A DNA stretch of 64,000 nt, from contig BSYO01000011.1 of assembly GCA_033239525.1 (NCBI GenBank), positions 5,919,973 through 5,983,972 on the forward strand, read 5' to 3'. The DNA is from Nepenthes gracilis (Eukaryota > Streptophyta > Magnoliopsida > Caryophyllales > Nepenthaceae). A program made the position numbers and the translations under genes. The first letter of the stretch is position 1, and each line of letters begins with the position of its first letter. Below, one piece after another: positions 43,966 through 54,662 of this stretch. Below the pieces are notes generated by a model. That model did not search any database. It was not told the DNA's origin and was given only the letters and a program-made list of their open reading frames with translations.

Positions 43966-44076
43966 GGTGCAACAGTCGTTGAGCATTTAAAGAAAACACA
44001 TTGTTTGGCCGTTAGAACAATCAGCAAGATTGTTGTAGAGAGCCTTCAACACCAAGGCTATGCACTCATATTATGA
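43966..44076 (+). CDS. Possible terminal exon of an unrecognised gene
   Basis: After a good acceptor (ATGTGTGCAG, ending 43965) a 36-residue frame reads GATVVEHLKKTHCLAVRTIS, KIVVESLQHQGYALIL and ends at TGA 44074-44076. It has a balanced, helical composition unlike its AT-rich surroundings. Exon-like segments upstream (43666-43745 and 43849-43886) have plausible splice sites, but I cannot join them in one open frame. It may be the relic of a small gene. Confidence 0.3.
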   Translation, partial: GATVVEHLKKTHCLAVRTISKIVVESLQHQGYALIL

Positions 44077-46342
44077 AGCAGAGGACGTTCTGTGTACTCA
44101 GCCTCGTGCACATTTTTCCTATCAAACTAAAGACCCAACACGGCGACTGACTCAAACCCAACAGTGACTCAGCATTTCATATCATGCATCTCAAAGAAAA
44201 GGGATCACTATGATCCAAATTGAATTCTTCAGAACCATAATCACGCCGAATGCCAAAATACAACAGCAGTAGTATTACTTAAAAATTTTGCAGGAGGTAC
44301 ACTGAATAGTCAAAAACGTTTTGGGCACAAAAGAGGCCTTGGTCCACTACCTTTAGTCTAACATCCCAGTAAACTGAATGAAGTGGACTTGTTAGCAAAG
44401 GGGAATTGCTCATGACCAAGATACTTGTATTAAGCCACTTTGTTCTTTACAATGAAACCTCGCTAATATTATGAAGAAGGATGTTATCTGTGTTAGTTAA
44501 CCTTGTACAAATTGAAAGAACAACGTCAACACCTTCATGCCTCTTGTCTACTTTGGTTAGACATAGAAATCAAACTATGACATGATCGTTGCAGCATTTA
44601 TTTGTGGAAATCATTCTCCTAAAATGATCACCAATGACTAGCAATATTCCCTCTTCCACTCCAACAGACAACAAGAGCTTCCCGCACCGATGGACAACAA
44701 GAGCTTCCCACAAGCAAGCCACCATCAGTCACAGGAAATCCCCGGTTCGTGCGCAGACCACCAGCAAATTGATCTGCAACCGTCCATCAATGGAATAACC
44801 TCCAATGGCCAACGCTAGCCAGCCCCCAAGCTGTTATTGGAGCCTATTGCTAACTAGTTGCCACAATTTCCTGAGAACTTCGGTCGAGAATTATTTGAAG
44901 GAAAATAATGGTGAAGACTATCAACCCTTATGATGTAGGGAGGAGGAGAAAAGTAAAGAGAAAGAGCAATAGAGAGGTAGAGATAAGAACAAAGACTAGA
45001 GGGATAGAGGAAAGAAAGATATCAAACCAAGGGGGGAGGGAAAAGGAAGTCACAATTGCTCAATTGCAATTAATTTTTCAAACATTCATTCATCAATCAA
45101 TCATCAATTATTAAAAAATGAGAGCATAGGGTCTTTATAAAGAAAATACTAGGCCTAAGATAATTTGGTAACAAATTATCTATTATTAAAAATAAGAAAT
45201 CGTAATAAAATAAAATCACAATAAAATAAAACACAATAAAATGAAACTAAAATCTTATCAAATAAGGAAAACAAATAAAAGCCAATAAAATTATAATATT
45301 TTATAAAATCTTATTGGAATATATGATGTGATGTCCATATCACCTTGGATCCAATCTATGGAAAGCAACTGAAATTGGTTTGTGATATGATTTTAAATCT
45401 CAACAACACAAGTTAAGATCAACTAAACATGGATTGAAATTCCAACGTAAACTAACTATAGCTACACCTTCAGTTAAAAATAGAAAATGATGTCTTAATC
45501 TCCAAAAGAGCAAGAGATAATAATGTCTCAAATAAACGAAAGTTACAATGCTAGGAAGTCCATATTGGATAAGCAGTGTTTTGTACCAGTCAACTCAAGC
45601 AGTTTAATCTTATGAAGACAAGATGATGCCATAACAAATGTGTCTACACCATATTACGAGAGGCAGCCGAATGCATGATACTCCTATTTCATGGAGATAT
45701 AGATAGGATGAGATGTGGATAGTGCCTTGGCTTTTTTTTTTTCCCCATTAACTAACTAATGACCTCTGTATTATAATGAAGTACCCATTAATCTTAATAC
45801 AACTTGAGTGCATTGCATATATATAGCACTATCCTATAGCACATATGTATTGTAGTTGTCATTGCAAAACTAAAAACTGGAGGAAAGGTACGAGTACAAT
45901 CACTAACCTCTCATTCCCCAACTTTGACTGTGATTATGTCTACATTGTATTCGTGCTTGAGTTGAGTTCCAATATCATCCAGCCAAAAATTCCTCTGTAC
46001 AAGGAAGGAAAATAAACAAATTATTTTGGGAAAAACAAAAGGAAAAAAAAAAAAAGTAAGAAAAGCAGAAGAAAATTGGCTATAAAGAAAACTGTTGATT
46101 TGGAAGAGGAAAGATGAACAAGCAGACAAATGAAACTTCTAATTGTGAATGTTTCAAGATAGCTCACAATATTCAGGTGGGGAGCCAACATTCGAAATTC
46201 CAGATTCAGGTGCAGCCATTTGGAAATATGGAGTCTTTATAAGCAGCATATAAATAAGTTTCATCTTGAATTAAGTCTAGCTCTGCATTTTTAGCAGATG
46301 AACTATAAACAGGACAAAATTTGAAATACAGCTCGCATAAAA
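44077..46342. other. Intergenic DNA, 3' flank of the PPR gene
   Basis: No gene, RNA or complete element seen. A stretch at 45170-45310 with AATAAAATAAAAC runs resembles 35650-35740 in style only. The part near 46340 probably includes PPR 3' UTR. Confidence 0.45.
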
Positions 46343-48017
46343 TCAGCTTCTACCCGATCCATGGTTCACATTGTCCAATATTTCTCCTAGATCACATTCA
46401 ACAGATCCATCCCTCTTCGTAACTGAACTGAAGCCAGGTTTTTTATTAACCCCTTTGTCCTTCATTAATTTCCTCACACTCCCAACTTCTTCCCACTCTC
46501 CATCAGCAGCATACATGTTTGATAATGTCACAAGACCTCCTGGCCTCTCTAAATCCATCCCCTGAAGATCCTGAGCCAGCTGCTTTGCCAGATCTCTTCT
46601 TCCATGTATCTTACATCCACTGAAGAAAGATCCAACAATTGACTCTGTAATTTCAATGGACATATTTTTCACCAATTCATAAGCATCTTCAACCCTCCCA
46701 GAACGACAGAGAAGGTCAACAACGCAAGCATAGTGCTCTTTGCTGGCGACAATCCTATGTTTGTCTTGCATGGACCGAAAGATTTCCAGACCCTTCTCAA
46801 CTAAACCACCATGGCTGCAAGCAGAAAGTACACAAGCTAAAGTCACTTCATTCACCCGGAAACCCTCTTGCAGCATCCTCTCAAACAATTCGATTGAGAA
46901 GTCAACTAAACCATGCCTCCCACAGCATCCAATGATAACATTCCACAATGTAACATTTCTGACAGGAATTGCTTCAAACACGTACATGGCATCTTTGACA
47001 CTCCCACATCTGGAATACATGTCAACAAGGGCACTAGCAACATATACATTAGTTTCAAGCCCAAATCTATATATTAAACTATGAATTTCTCTGCCTTTGT
47101 GAAGTGAATGCATCAGTCCACATGCTGGAAGCAGCCCTGTTACTGTAACATGATTGGGTCTAATTCCGATGGATAGCATTTCCCCAAATAATTTCACTGC
47201 CTCAAGTGATTGATTGCTTCGAGCAAAACCTGAGATCAGCGCATTCCATGTAACCAAATCTGGAACCAACCGTTCTCTCGTCATTCTACAGAAAATTGCA
47301 AAAGCTCCATGGCAATCTCCACCCTTAGCATACCCAGTCATCAATGCATGCCAGGTGAATTCATTAGGCTCCAATCCCTCCATCTTCATCCGCTCAAACA
47401 AAACGATTGACTCATTGAGCTTCCCCATACTACAATAAGCAGATATGACAGAAGTCCATGATACAACATCTCTCCTCAGCATTCTGTCAAACAGCTTCCA
47501 AGCATATTTTATGTCCCCACATTTGCAATACATGTCAATCAAAGATATTGCATAAAGAAATCTCACATTCAAGACCAATTTTATGTATCATTCCATGAAC
47601 TTCCTTACCCTTATTCAAATCCAATAAACCAACACAAGCTTTCAGAACAACAGAAAATGTATACTTATTGGGTACTTCTCCCAACAGTTGAATCAAAGAA
47701 AAATACCCAATTGCCGCCTCATATTGCCCATAAAACGCCATAGCTGAAATCATCCAATTCAAAGCAAAAACATTTGGTTTGGGAATTTTATCAAACAGAA
47801 ACTGTGCATATCTCAAATCACCAGAACTTGCATAGACGCCCACAAGTTTAGAGTGCAACGACAAACAGGCCTCATAAATTCCACTAGTTAATAACATTGC
47901 ATGAATTTGCTTGGCCTGTTTTGAGGCCTTTGATTTGATGCATCTTCGTAGTAGTGTATTCAACTCATCGCATGACAATGGATAGTGATAGGATCTAAAT
48001 AATGACGATAACCGCAT
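46343..48017 (-). pseudogene. PLS-class PPR protein with E domain, one frameshift
   Basis: ATG 48017 opens MRLSSLFRSYHYPL with a Ser/Arg-rich organelle-targeting style. PPR motifs follow: KQAKQIHAMLLTSGIYEA, LVGVYASSGDLRYAQFLFDK, NVFALNWMISAMAFYGQYEA. Near 47547 one extra base stops this frame at 47535. The rest continues in the next frame from about 47550: SLIDMYCKCGDIKYAWKLFD, DVVSWTSVISAYCSMGKLNE, PDLVTWNALISGFARSNQSL, then an E domain (VGSFFSGCKIHGRRDLAKQL) and end at 46343. There is no DYW domain. Such proteins bind organellar RNA and direct C-to-U editing with a partner. About 557 residues would be normal. Only one lesion breaks it, so recent loss or a sequencing error are both possible. 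Confidence 0.9.
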
Positions 48018-48289
48018 ACTTCATGCTTACCGACAGGCACCCGTCCACAATATGATTAGGTCAAAAGCCACATAGGTCTTTTTATGAATCATTTGAACAC
48101 GAATGAAAATTTTATTTAAGTCAAACCAAGAAAGGAATCAATTCCTCAATAGAAGCGGCCACTGAGTCAAGCTTCAATTCAACCTCGGTTTGAGGCTGTA
48201 GTAAGTGCTGAGCAGTTTGGAATTTGGCGCCATAAATTCCAACGCCGAAGACGATTCCTGCCAAATTGTCGATAAAAAGTGGGAAAATC

Positions 48290-48378
48290 GTCGCCTAAGA
48301 GATTAGAACTCTCGGAGGGAAACTCCATGTACACTATACTTAGCAGGCCACACGACTTAACCACTCGGCCAAACGGAC
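48290..48378 (-). pseudogene. tRNA-Ser pseudogene
   Basis: An 89-bp relative of the tRNA at 48427-48507, in the same direction and about 50 bp away. The D arm (TTGGCCGAGTGGTTAAG) and anticodon loop CTGCTAA survive. There is a 6-bp insertion after the anticodon loop, the T loop is TTCTAAT in place of TTCGAAT, and the acceptor stem no longer pairs (GCGTCC against AGGCGAC). Confidence 0.8.
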
Positions 48379-48426
48379 GCCATCAGCATGAAAAGGCACA
48401 CGACTGACAAAACTCGACAAAAAGAC

Positions 48427-48507
48427 GTCGCCTGAGAGATTCGAACTCTCGCGGGGAAACCCCATGTACTTAGCAGGCACACGCCTTAACCACTCGGCCA
48501 AAGCGAC
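48427..48507 (-). tRNA. tRNA-Ser (anticodon GCU)
   Basis: On the minus strand an 81-nt class II tRNA starts GTCGCTTTGGCCGAGTGG and ends TCTCTCAGGCGAC. The acceptor stem pairs GTCGC(T)T with (A)GGCGAC, the D arm is standard, and the anticodon stem TGTGC/GTACA frames loop CTGCTAA with anticodon GCT (plus strand AGC, 48472-48474). A long variable arm (GGGGTTTCCCC) and T arm GAGAGTTCGAATCTCTC complete it. No intron. It reads AGC and AGU codons. A T run near 48510 on the plus strand is upstream, so the terminator is not obvious. Confidence 0.93.
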
Positions 48508-48715
48508 ACTTTTTGTTGTTCCATTTTTAATGTTAATATTAATATAATGTTATTGTATTTTATCACCGCCAACAACATCTAAATAAAGCGTAAGTTATAG
48601 GCAAGATATAAGAAATCTCTTATGTTAAGACTTTTCACTGGTAATTTTATAATTGACTGGTACCTTAAATTTAGATTTTAATTCAAGAGATTTTATAATA
48701 AATTCTTAGACCTTT
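48508..48715. other. Short AT-rich spacer
   Basis: Upstream flank of the tRNA and left flank of gypsy F. No feature seen. Confidence 0.5.
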
Positions 48716-48720
48716 AATTT

Positions 48721-49769
48721 TGATGCATCTTTGGATTCGAACTTCAAACATATTCGGGTTGATCCGCTTGTCTTGGTTCCAGCACCGCTCCCTGAGTTTA
48801 GATCCTGCACATTACTAAAAAGAATAAGAGGTCAGCGTGTCGGCAGAAAGTTATTCCACCGAAAACACTTCGACGCTTAAGTCAGTAAACAGCCTTCAAA
48901 ATATAATAAGGTTTCTGAAACTGAGAATTGAGAAAGGGAGAGAGAGAGTGAGTGTGTGTTTTTCTAGATGAAGAGAGAACAAAACTGTCTTTTTAAATCT
49001 AGATGGTGGGGAGGCAGTAAACGACCGTGAGAGGCGTGTTTGTATGCCTTAGGTTTTTTGAGTGACAGCCAAAAATGGAGAAGTGTCGTTGTGGGCGTCA
49101 ATAGCTTGCGTGAGTAGCCTTAGTAAGAGTTTGCGTAACAGGAAGCGTAAGGAACTGAGAGCGTGCCTGGAATGAGGATTCCAGGGCTTATTTATGGTTG
49201 AGAGGGTGATCTTCCTCCTTTGGAAGGAGTGATCCCCTGCGTGATTCCTGGTTGGCCTGCCGTTCAGAGCTGATCCCAGTTGCCAAATAGATTAAGATAG
49301 TTTTCTTCCACGGTGGTCAACGGCTTTCCAAATTGCTTACCTTCCTTCTGTATTTTTTATCGTTGGAGCACCCCAGTTGGAAGGATATTGAAAAAATCGG
49401 GCGCCTTCCTTACGAGAAAGGCACCGATTTTGTTAATATCCGTTTTTGGAACTAGCAGAGATCATGAAAATCGTTAGGAGAGTCGTTGCTGGCCGTCTGA
49501 TGGATCGTGGACTTAAGTGGGCCTGACCCGTAAAAGCCTTTTTATTTTTGGCCTGTTGTTAGAGTACTTCTGGTCAACGCTCGAGTTGACTGTCTGCGCC
49601 AGCGTTAGCCGTTTTTCGGAGTCCAGACGGTCAACACCATCGTTGACCGTCTTGGCCTTTTCAAGCTTTGGGCTTCGCGTCTTGTTTGGCCGTTTTTACG
49701 TTGACCGTCTGGCATACCTTTTGGGCCTCCATTGACCATAGGCAAGCCCATATTCCGGTGTGCCCATCA
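48721..49769 (-). repeat. Gypsy F 3' LTR
   Basis: 1049 bp, paired with 58495-59539 and visibly close to it in sequence. On the minus strand CATAAATAAG (49188-49197) is a TATA candidate. Several GGTCAACG/GTTGACCGTC words near 49575-49740 resemble the 45-bp repeats that follow. Confidence 0.94.
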
Positions 49770-49785
49770 CTAGCCCCCCATGCCG
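49770..49785 (-). other. Gypsy F polypurine tract
   Basis: Minus-strand GGCATGGGGGGCTAG abuts the 3' LTR. The same motif ends gypsy E. Confidence 0.85.
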
Positions 49786-49894
49786 GTGGCTAAAATTCTG
49801 GGCTTCGGTATGTTCATGATGGGATGCCCCTTACTGTCTTTTATCGTTTGAGGATCCCGAAGGACTCTATGAAAGGCAGAGCGGAAAGTTTGAC

Positions 49895-50115
49895 CGGAAC
49901 TGTTGACCGTTTTGGTCAATTTTGGAGAAGAATGTTGACCGAAATTATTGACCGTTTTGGTCAATTCAGGAGAAGAATGCTGACCGAAATTGTTAACCAT
50001 TTTGGTCAATTTCGGAGAAGAATGTTGATCGAAATTATTGACCGTTTTGGTCAATTCCAGAGAAGAATGTTGATTGGAATTGTTGACCGTTTTGGTCAAT
50101 TCCGGAGAGCTTTCT
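49895..50115 (+). repeat. Gypsy F 45-bp tandem repeat, five copies
   Basis: The word TTGACCGTTTTGGTCAATT starts at 49903, 49948, 49993, 50038 and 50083, always 45 bp apart, with AGAAGAATGYTGA in between. Because 45 is divisible by three both strands stay open, giving 15-residue repeats such as DRFGQFRRRMLTEI. It lies between the 3' LTR and the start of the antisense ORF, so it may be part of that ORF's promoter or leader. TTGACC/GGTCAA are W-box-like words. Confidence 0.95.
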
Positions 50116-50401
50116 ACCAGGCTTGATTGACACATGGCCATCAGCCGGTTTGCAGGCTAGAAGAAGACATGCATCTTCTTTTGGTTCGGCGGATATCCTG
50201 GTCATTAATGCCTCAGAGATCCGCCTTTTGAAAAGCCAAGTAGGGAGGCGACACGTGGTAGGACTGACGGCGTCCTTAATGAGGGGTTTTTGCGTGCTTG
50301 CCATTTAAGTTTTCCTTCCACACTTCGAAAATCTTTTACGCCTCCAAGCTTTTGTCTTCTCCGTTCCTAACTTTCAGAAACCCTAGTTCTTCGAATAAAC
50401 C

Positions 50402-52189
50402 ATGGCATCCGTTGCAGACATCGCCTCCGTTTTGAGAGAGAATGACGTTAAAGCGCTGTGCGTTGAGTTTAATATCCCGAAGGAGATAGCATGGAGAGTC
50501 CCGGGAAGGAATGACAAAGCTTTTGCTCCTCCAGCGGGGCATATCACGGTCTACGAGGCCGACCTGAGGAGCGGCCTTTGTCTCCCGTTGCCGGACGATT
50601 TGGAGTCTCTTTTGAAAGCTCTACGAGTACCCATCGCTCAACTCCATGCCAACGCTATCTAGTATCTCTGTATTATGTGTATTTTTCTTCGAAAGCGTGG
50701 TAAGAAGCTTAGGATGTCCATGGTTAGGGTTCTGTTTAAAATAAATCAGGGAGAATGGATATCGCTTGTCCCCCGTTCTAGCATAAAGATAAATAAGGTA
50801 ATATACGACTCGTTGAAGAACTGGAAGAACTGGTTCTTCTTCGTGAATAGGGGAACGGCTTGGCCCCTTGAAAAGAATTGGGGCCAGGTTCCGGTGGCAT
50901 ATGCAGGGACGCCGTCGTGGCAGAGACGGCGGCCCAAGAGTGGTTGACTAAGTTAATAAAGGAGAACCCCGACGAGCTCCAACGGAATTTTTTGGTTTCT
51001 CGGGAGGAGGCCAAGAAGGTGAACTGGGGTCCGCCATCCCCAGTTCAAAAACCCATGCCGCCAGTAAGGATGATGAGGCCTGAGGACTCCAAAGGCGTAA
51101 TCATCCGCGTGCGGCATACTGACGAAGGATTTATTGGCCCGTTGCCGGAAAAGGTGCTGGAGACGCCCTCGTCATTGTTGTCCCGCATCGATTACGTGGA
51201 TGCCAGAATCTGCAATGGGCCTGGTAGCACTGCGGGCCTGGAGAAGACCCACGAGGACTGGCCGGCGGACTCAGAAAGAGTCATCTTGGCACAGCCCGCG
51301 CCACAAGTGGTTCCTAGTGATGTATTGATTGAGTCTTTTGAGGAGCCAGCTTGCGAGCCGACGGTGGGCGTGCGGGAGCCGTCTGTTAGGTCCCCAGTCA
51401 CGCAGACTTTTGCTGTGGAGCCAACAGTGGAGCTCGATTCTCCAGCAGTTGCTCCAGAGGCTGCAATTGAGGAACCTGCAGCTGCCGTGGGCGAGACTGA
51501 TGAGCTCTTGGAGGGCATTTTAGAGGAGGCAGCTATGAGCTTGGCTCGAGAGGATGCTCCTAGTCCACCGTCACCTGGGCCAGGTCTAGAGGCCAGGCCT
51601 GAGAGGCCCGCGAGGAGATTTTGGGAGGTATGATTCTTGGTGAGTGATTCCTCGTATTTTCTCCTTTCCAGATTTCTGACTTACTCTTTGTCTGTCTTTT
51701 GTGCAGCCACTGAAAGTGGCCTCCGCCGTCTTTAAGGTGGTGGTGTAGCACGATCACGCGCTGGCTGATAGGGAGGCGGAGATCGCCTGGCTGAACGCCA
51801 AGCTAGCTGCTTCAGCAGGAGAACACCGCGAGGAGACTGCTGCCCTCAAGACTGTTCTGGCGGGAATGGAAGCGGAGATCACCAGCTTGAGAGCTGAGAA
51901 TGCTCGTTTGAAAGAAGAGGAGGATCGAAGCAAAGCAAGCAAGAAATGACTTGCCGATTGAATATCCAATTTGGAGAACGAGCTGGTTCTCTGGATCCGT
52001 CCCCACGAGGTCAAGGGCATGCTGCACGCACGGATGTTTGAGGGGGTCCAGGTTTGTCGGAGTCTTGTGAGGCTGATCGACCCTGACTTCCCCATTGAGT
52101 ACCTTCACTTAGAAAACCGTGAAGCGCAGCATAAGGACGACCTTGTGGGGAAGCCCCAGGACAGTCAGAGGCGGCCGCCGCCTCCGTAG
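50402..52189 (+). pseudogene. Gypsy F antisense ORF, PF04195-like, with one intron
   Basis: Opposite in strand to gag-pol. ATG 50402 (ACCATGG context) opens MASVADIASVLRENDVKALC, then VYEADLRSGLCLPLPDDLES, LLKALRVPIAQLHANAI and, after TAG 50660-50662, VLFKINQGEWISL and WKNWFFFVNRG, the blocks of the plant 'putative gypsy-type transposon' family. A frameshift near 50880-50930 leads to a Pro/Glu/Ala-rich middle. Intron 51628-51706 (GAG/GTATG...GTGCAG) joins in phase 0 to exon 2, which has a coiled coil (DREAEIAWLNAKLAAS, AEITSLRAENARLKEEE) and ends at TAG 52187-52189. An in-frame TAG near 51746 and a TGA near 51948 interrupt exon 2. Function unknown. Confidence 0.78.
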
Positions 52190-52562
52190 CCTTTTGTACC
52201 TTTTCTTTTTTGTACTTATGTAATTTTGTAGCACATTTAAAGCAATAAAATGGAAACTCTTTCAATTCTGTGTCAATTTATTTTCACTGCTCGTGTCTGT
52301 ATGCTTTGTTGCATGGGGCTGCCAACCGATTTGGCTGATTGCCGTTGTTGGGCTGCCTAAGAAGCTATATTCTTAGACTTGGCAGGCGGTTGTGTTAACC
52401 AGCCTAGCGGCGCTGTCCAAGTGATGACTTGAACGGCCGACGTTGGAGAAGGATGCTTCCCCCTTCGACCGTCGCTGACTGATACCGCTATCTCCTCGTA
52501 GAGGAGGTCATTGCGTATGCTGCGTATGCTACGTATGCTGCGTAAGCCCCCTAAGGTTTTGA
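52190..52562. other. Gypsy F spacer between antisense ORF and repeats
   Basis: Contains AATAAAATGG (about 52243), a poly(A) signal candidate for the antisense ORF, and GTATGCTGCGTATGCTACG-type short repeats near 52515-52545. No coding content. Confidence 0.5.
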
Positions 52563-52805
52563 CTGCTATCGGGCCACTTGGATGACCAGAGTTTAGTACG
52601 ACCGCTTAATGGGCCGCTCGGATGATCGAGGTTTATATTAGGCCGCTTGTGGGCCACCTGGATGACCAGGGTTTAAAATAGACCACTCATCGGCCACTTG
52701 GATGACCAAGGTTTAGATACGATCGCTAATGGGCAGCTCGAATGACCGAGGTTCGAGTTTGACCGCTTATGGGCCGCCTGGATGACTAGGGTTTGACGAG
52801 AGGGT
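52563..52805 (+). repeat. Gypsy F 40-bp tandem repeat, six copies
   Basis: The unit GGGCCRCYTGGATGACCRRG starts at 52571, 52611, 52651, 52691, 52731 and 52771, exactly 40 bp apart, with GTTTA and GACCGCT words conserved. It lies between the pol end and the antisense ORF end, a place where Tat-lineage elements often carry tandem repeats. Confidence 0.95.
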
Positions 52806-52961
52806 GAAGACCCTCCCGACTTAGGGGCAGTCTAGGTCGGGTAACCTGCAAAGAAAACACATACACATGCACATAAAAAGTATGCTAAGTACACACTTAT
52901 TTTTCGCGAAATGTAAACAAGCAAGCGAGTGCAAACAATAATACAAGTGCGTACCTGTGTA

Positions 52962-54030
52962 TGCTACTGGAAGTATCGTTTGAGGTGGATGGCGTTCCAC
53001 GTTCGCAGAACCAGTTTCCCGTCCTGGCTTCAGAGTTTGTAAGCTCCGTTTTGCAGGATGGCGGAGACGAGGAAAGGCCCTTCCCAATTGAGGGAGAGCT
53101 TATTGCGGCCGGCCAGCTTGTCTGTGGCCTCGATGCCTCATAGGACCAAGTCTCTCACATCGAATCGTCGCGACTTAATTTTTTTGTTGTAGTATTGGGA
53201 GATCCGATATTGGTAGGCTGCTGTCCGTACTCTAGCAGCGTCGCGGGCTTCTTCTAACAAGTCTAAGTGCTCCCTGATTTTTTGGGAGTTAGTCTGTGAG
53301 TCAAAGGACTCCACCCTGAGACTTGGAAGCCCGATTTTGACCGGGATTACCGCCTTAGTCCCGAAACAGAGGCTGAAGGGCGTCTCGCTCATTGGTTTCT
53401 TTAAGGTTGTTCGATAAGACCAAAGAACAGAAGGGAGCTCATCCGCCTAGGAGCCCCTTGCGTCATCCAGTTTAGTCTTTAACCCGTGGAGCAGCATTCG
53501 GTTTGTCACCTCCACCTGTCCTTTTGCTTGGGGGTATGCCACCGAAGTGTAAACCAACTTGATGCCAAGGGTGGTGCAATACTTGGTAAAGCGTTTTCCC
53601 GATAATTGGGTCCCATTGTCGGTCACAACGACCTCGGGGATGCTAAATCTACAGACGATGTTCTGGTAGAGGAATTCCAGGGCGTTGTGTTCTGTTATAT
53701 TAGCCAGGGGGACAACTTCGACCCACTTGATGAAGTAGTCGATGCCCACGATGATAAATTTTCTTTGCCCCGTGGCAATGGGAAATGGGCCGAGGAGATC
53801 GAGCACTCATTGCGCGAAGGGCCAGGGGGCCTGAAGGACCTTCAGATCTGTGGATGGGCGGCGGTGAAGGTTCTTTGTGGAAGTGGCTTTCGCATTTCTT
53901 CACGAACTCCAAGGTCACTTTTCATCGAGGCCGCAATACAGCGCATGACCTTGAAGGCCAAGTTTTTTTCGCCAATATGCAACCCACAGATCCCGAGGTA
54001 GACTTCGCTTAAAGCGTAGTCGGCTGCTCA
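52962..54030 (-). pseudogene. Gypsy F integrase
   Basis: The N-terminal zinc region is partly readable (LGICGLHIGEKNLAFKVMRC near 53950-54010). The core at 53447-53806 is fully open with the three acids: Asp in MLDLLGPFP, Asp in VVTDNGTQ and Glu in AKGQVEVTNR, 60 residues then 35 between the last two. A one-base shift separates it from the zinc region. After a stop the C-terminal part (53138-53392) reads MSETPFSLCFGTKAVIPVKI, then YYNKKIKSRRFDVRDLVL. The final WEGPFLVS block lies near 53060-53100. It catalyses cDNA insertion. Confidence 0.9.
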
Positions 54031-54129
54031 GAGTTAGACGGGCGGAAGTGCAGTCGAGTAGCCACGGCGGTGACAACCGTCCACCCGACCTGACGCGTAC
54101 CCGGCCCACATCTTCTTGACCCGTTTGGC

Positions 54130-54662
54130 CTTCTCCACATCCTCTGGCAATGATCCACCTGCCGGATAGTTTAGGAAAGGCGTCATCCAGTTTTCCGTTT
54201 CGAAAATCTAGATTGCCTCTCGCTTCTCAATGCTGGGAGCGTCTAGGACCTCCCACATGTCCCTCGCATACTGTTCTGGGTTTTCGGCTATAAACTGCTT
54301 TGGCAAGCTGGTCCGCTTTCCAATTTTCGGTTCTGGGAATGTGAACCAGGGTTAGTTTGTCGAAACCTTGGGCTGCCTCCCTTGCCTTTGCCAAATACTT
54401 GGCCAAGAGTGGGTTATTTGCCTCAAAGCCTCCGTTAACCTGGTTAACGATTAGCTTCTGTCGCTATAAAATTTTGACCTCTTGGCGAGCACTCCTTGGC
54501 AAACCGCAATCCTGCTAACAGGGCCTCGTACTCGGCAACGTTATTGGTTGCCGGGAAATGAGTCTGAGGGAGTATTTCACCCCAAACCCGTCGGGAGTAG
54601 TAAGGACCACTCCAGCGCCACTGCCTGTGTTCGTAGACGATCCGTCCACGTGGAGTATTCAT
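54130..54662 (-). pseudogene. Gypsy F second, archaeal-like RNase H
   Basis: ATNNVAEYEALLAGLRFAKE is the hallmark block of the extra RNase H that Tat-lineage elements carry after their own RNase H. A preceding GSGAG-type segment lies in a neighbouring frame near 54600-54640, and LVHIPRTENWKADQLAKAV is readable near 54290-54350. Frameshifts break it into three parts. Known role in the family: a second nuclease domain of uncertain need. Confidence 0.75.

Noticed and set aside
49895..50115. CRISPR-like direct repeats
   Set aside because: Units are contiguous without unique spacers, in a plant retrotransposon.
49770..50141. Minus-strand frame with repeating ELTKTVNN units
   Set aside because: A by-product of 45-bp repeats, whose length divisible by three keeps both strands open. 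There is no start context or family.
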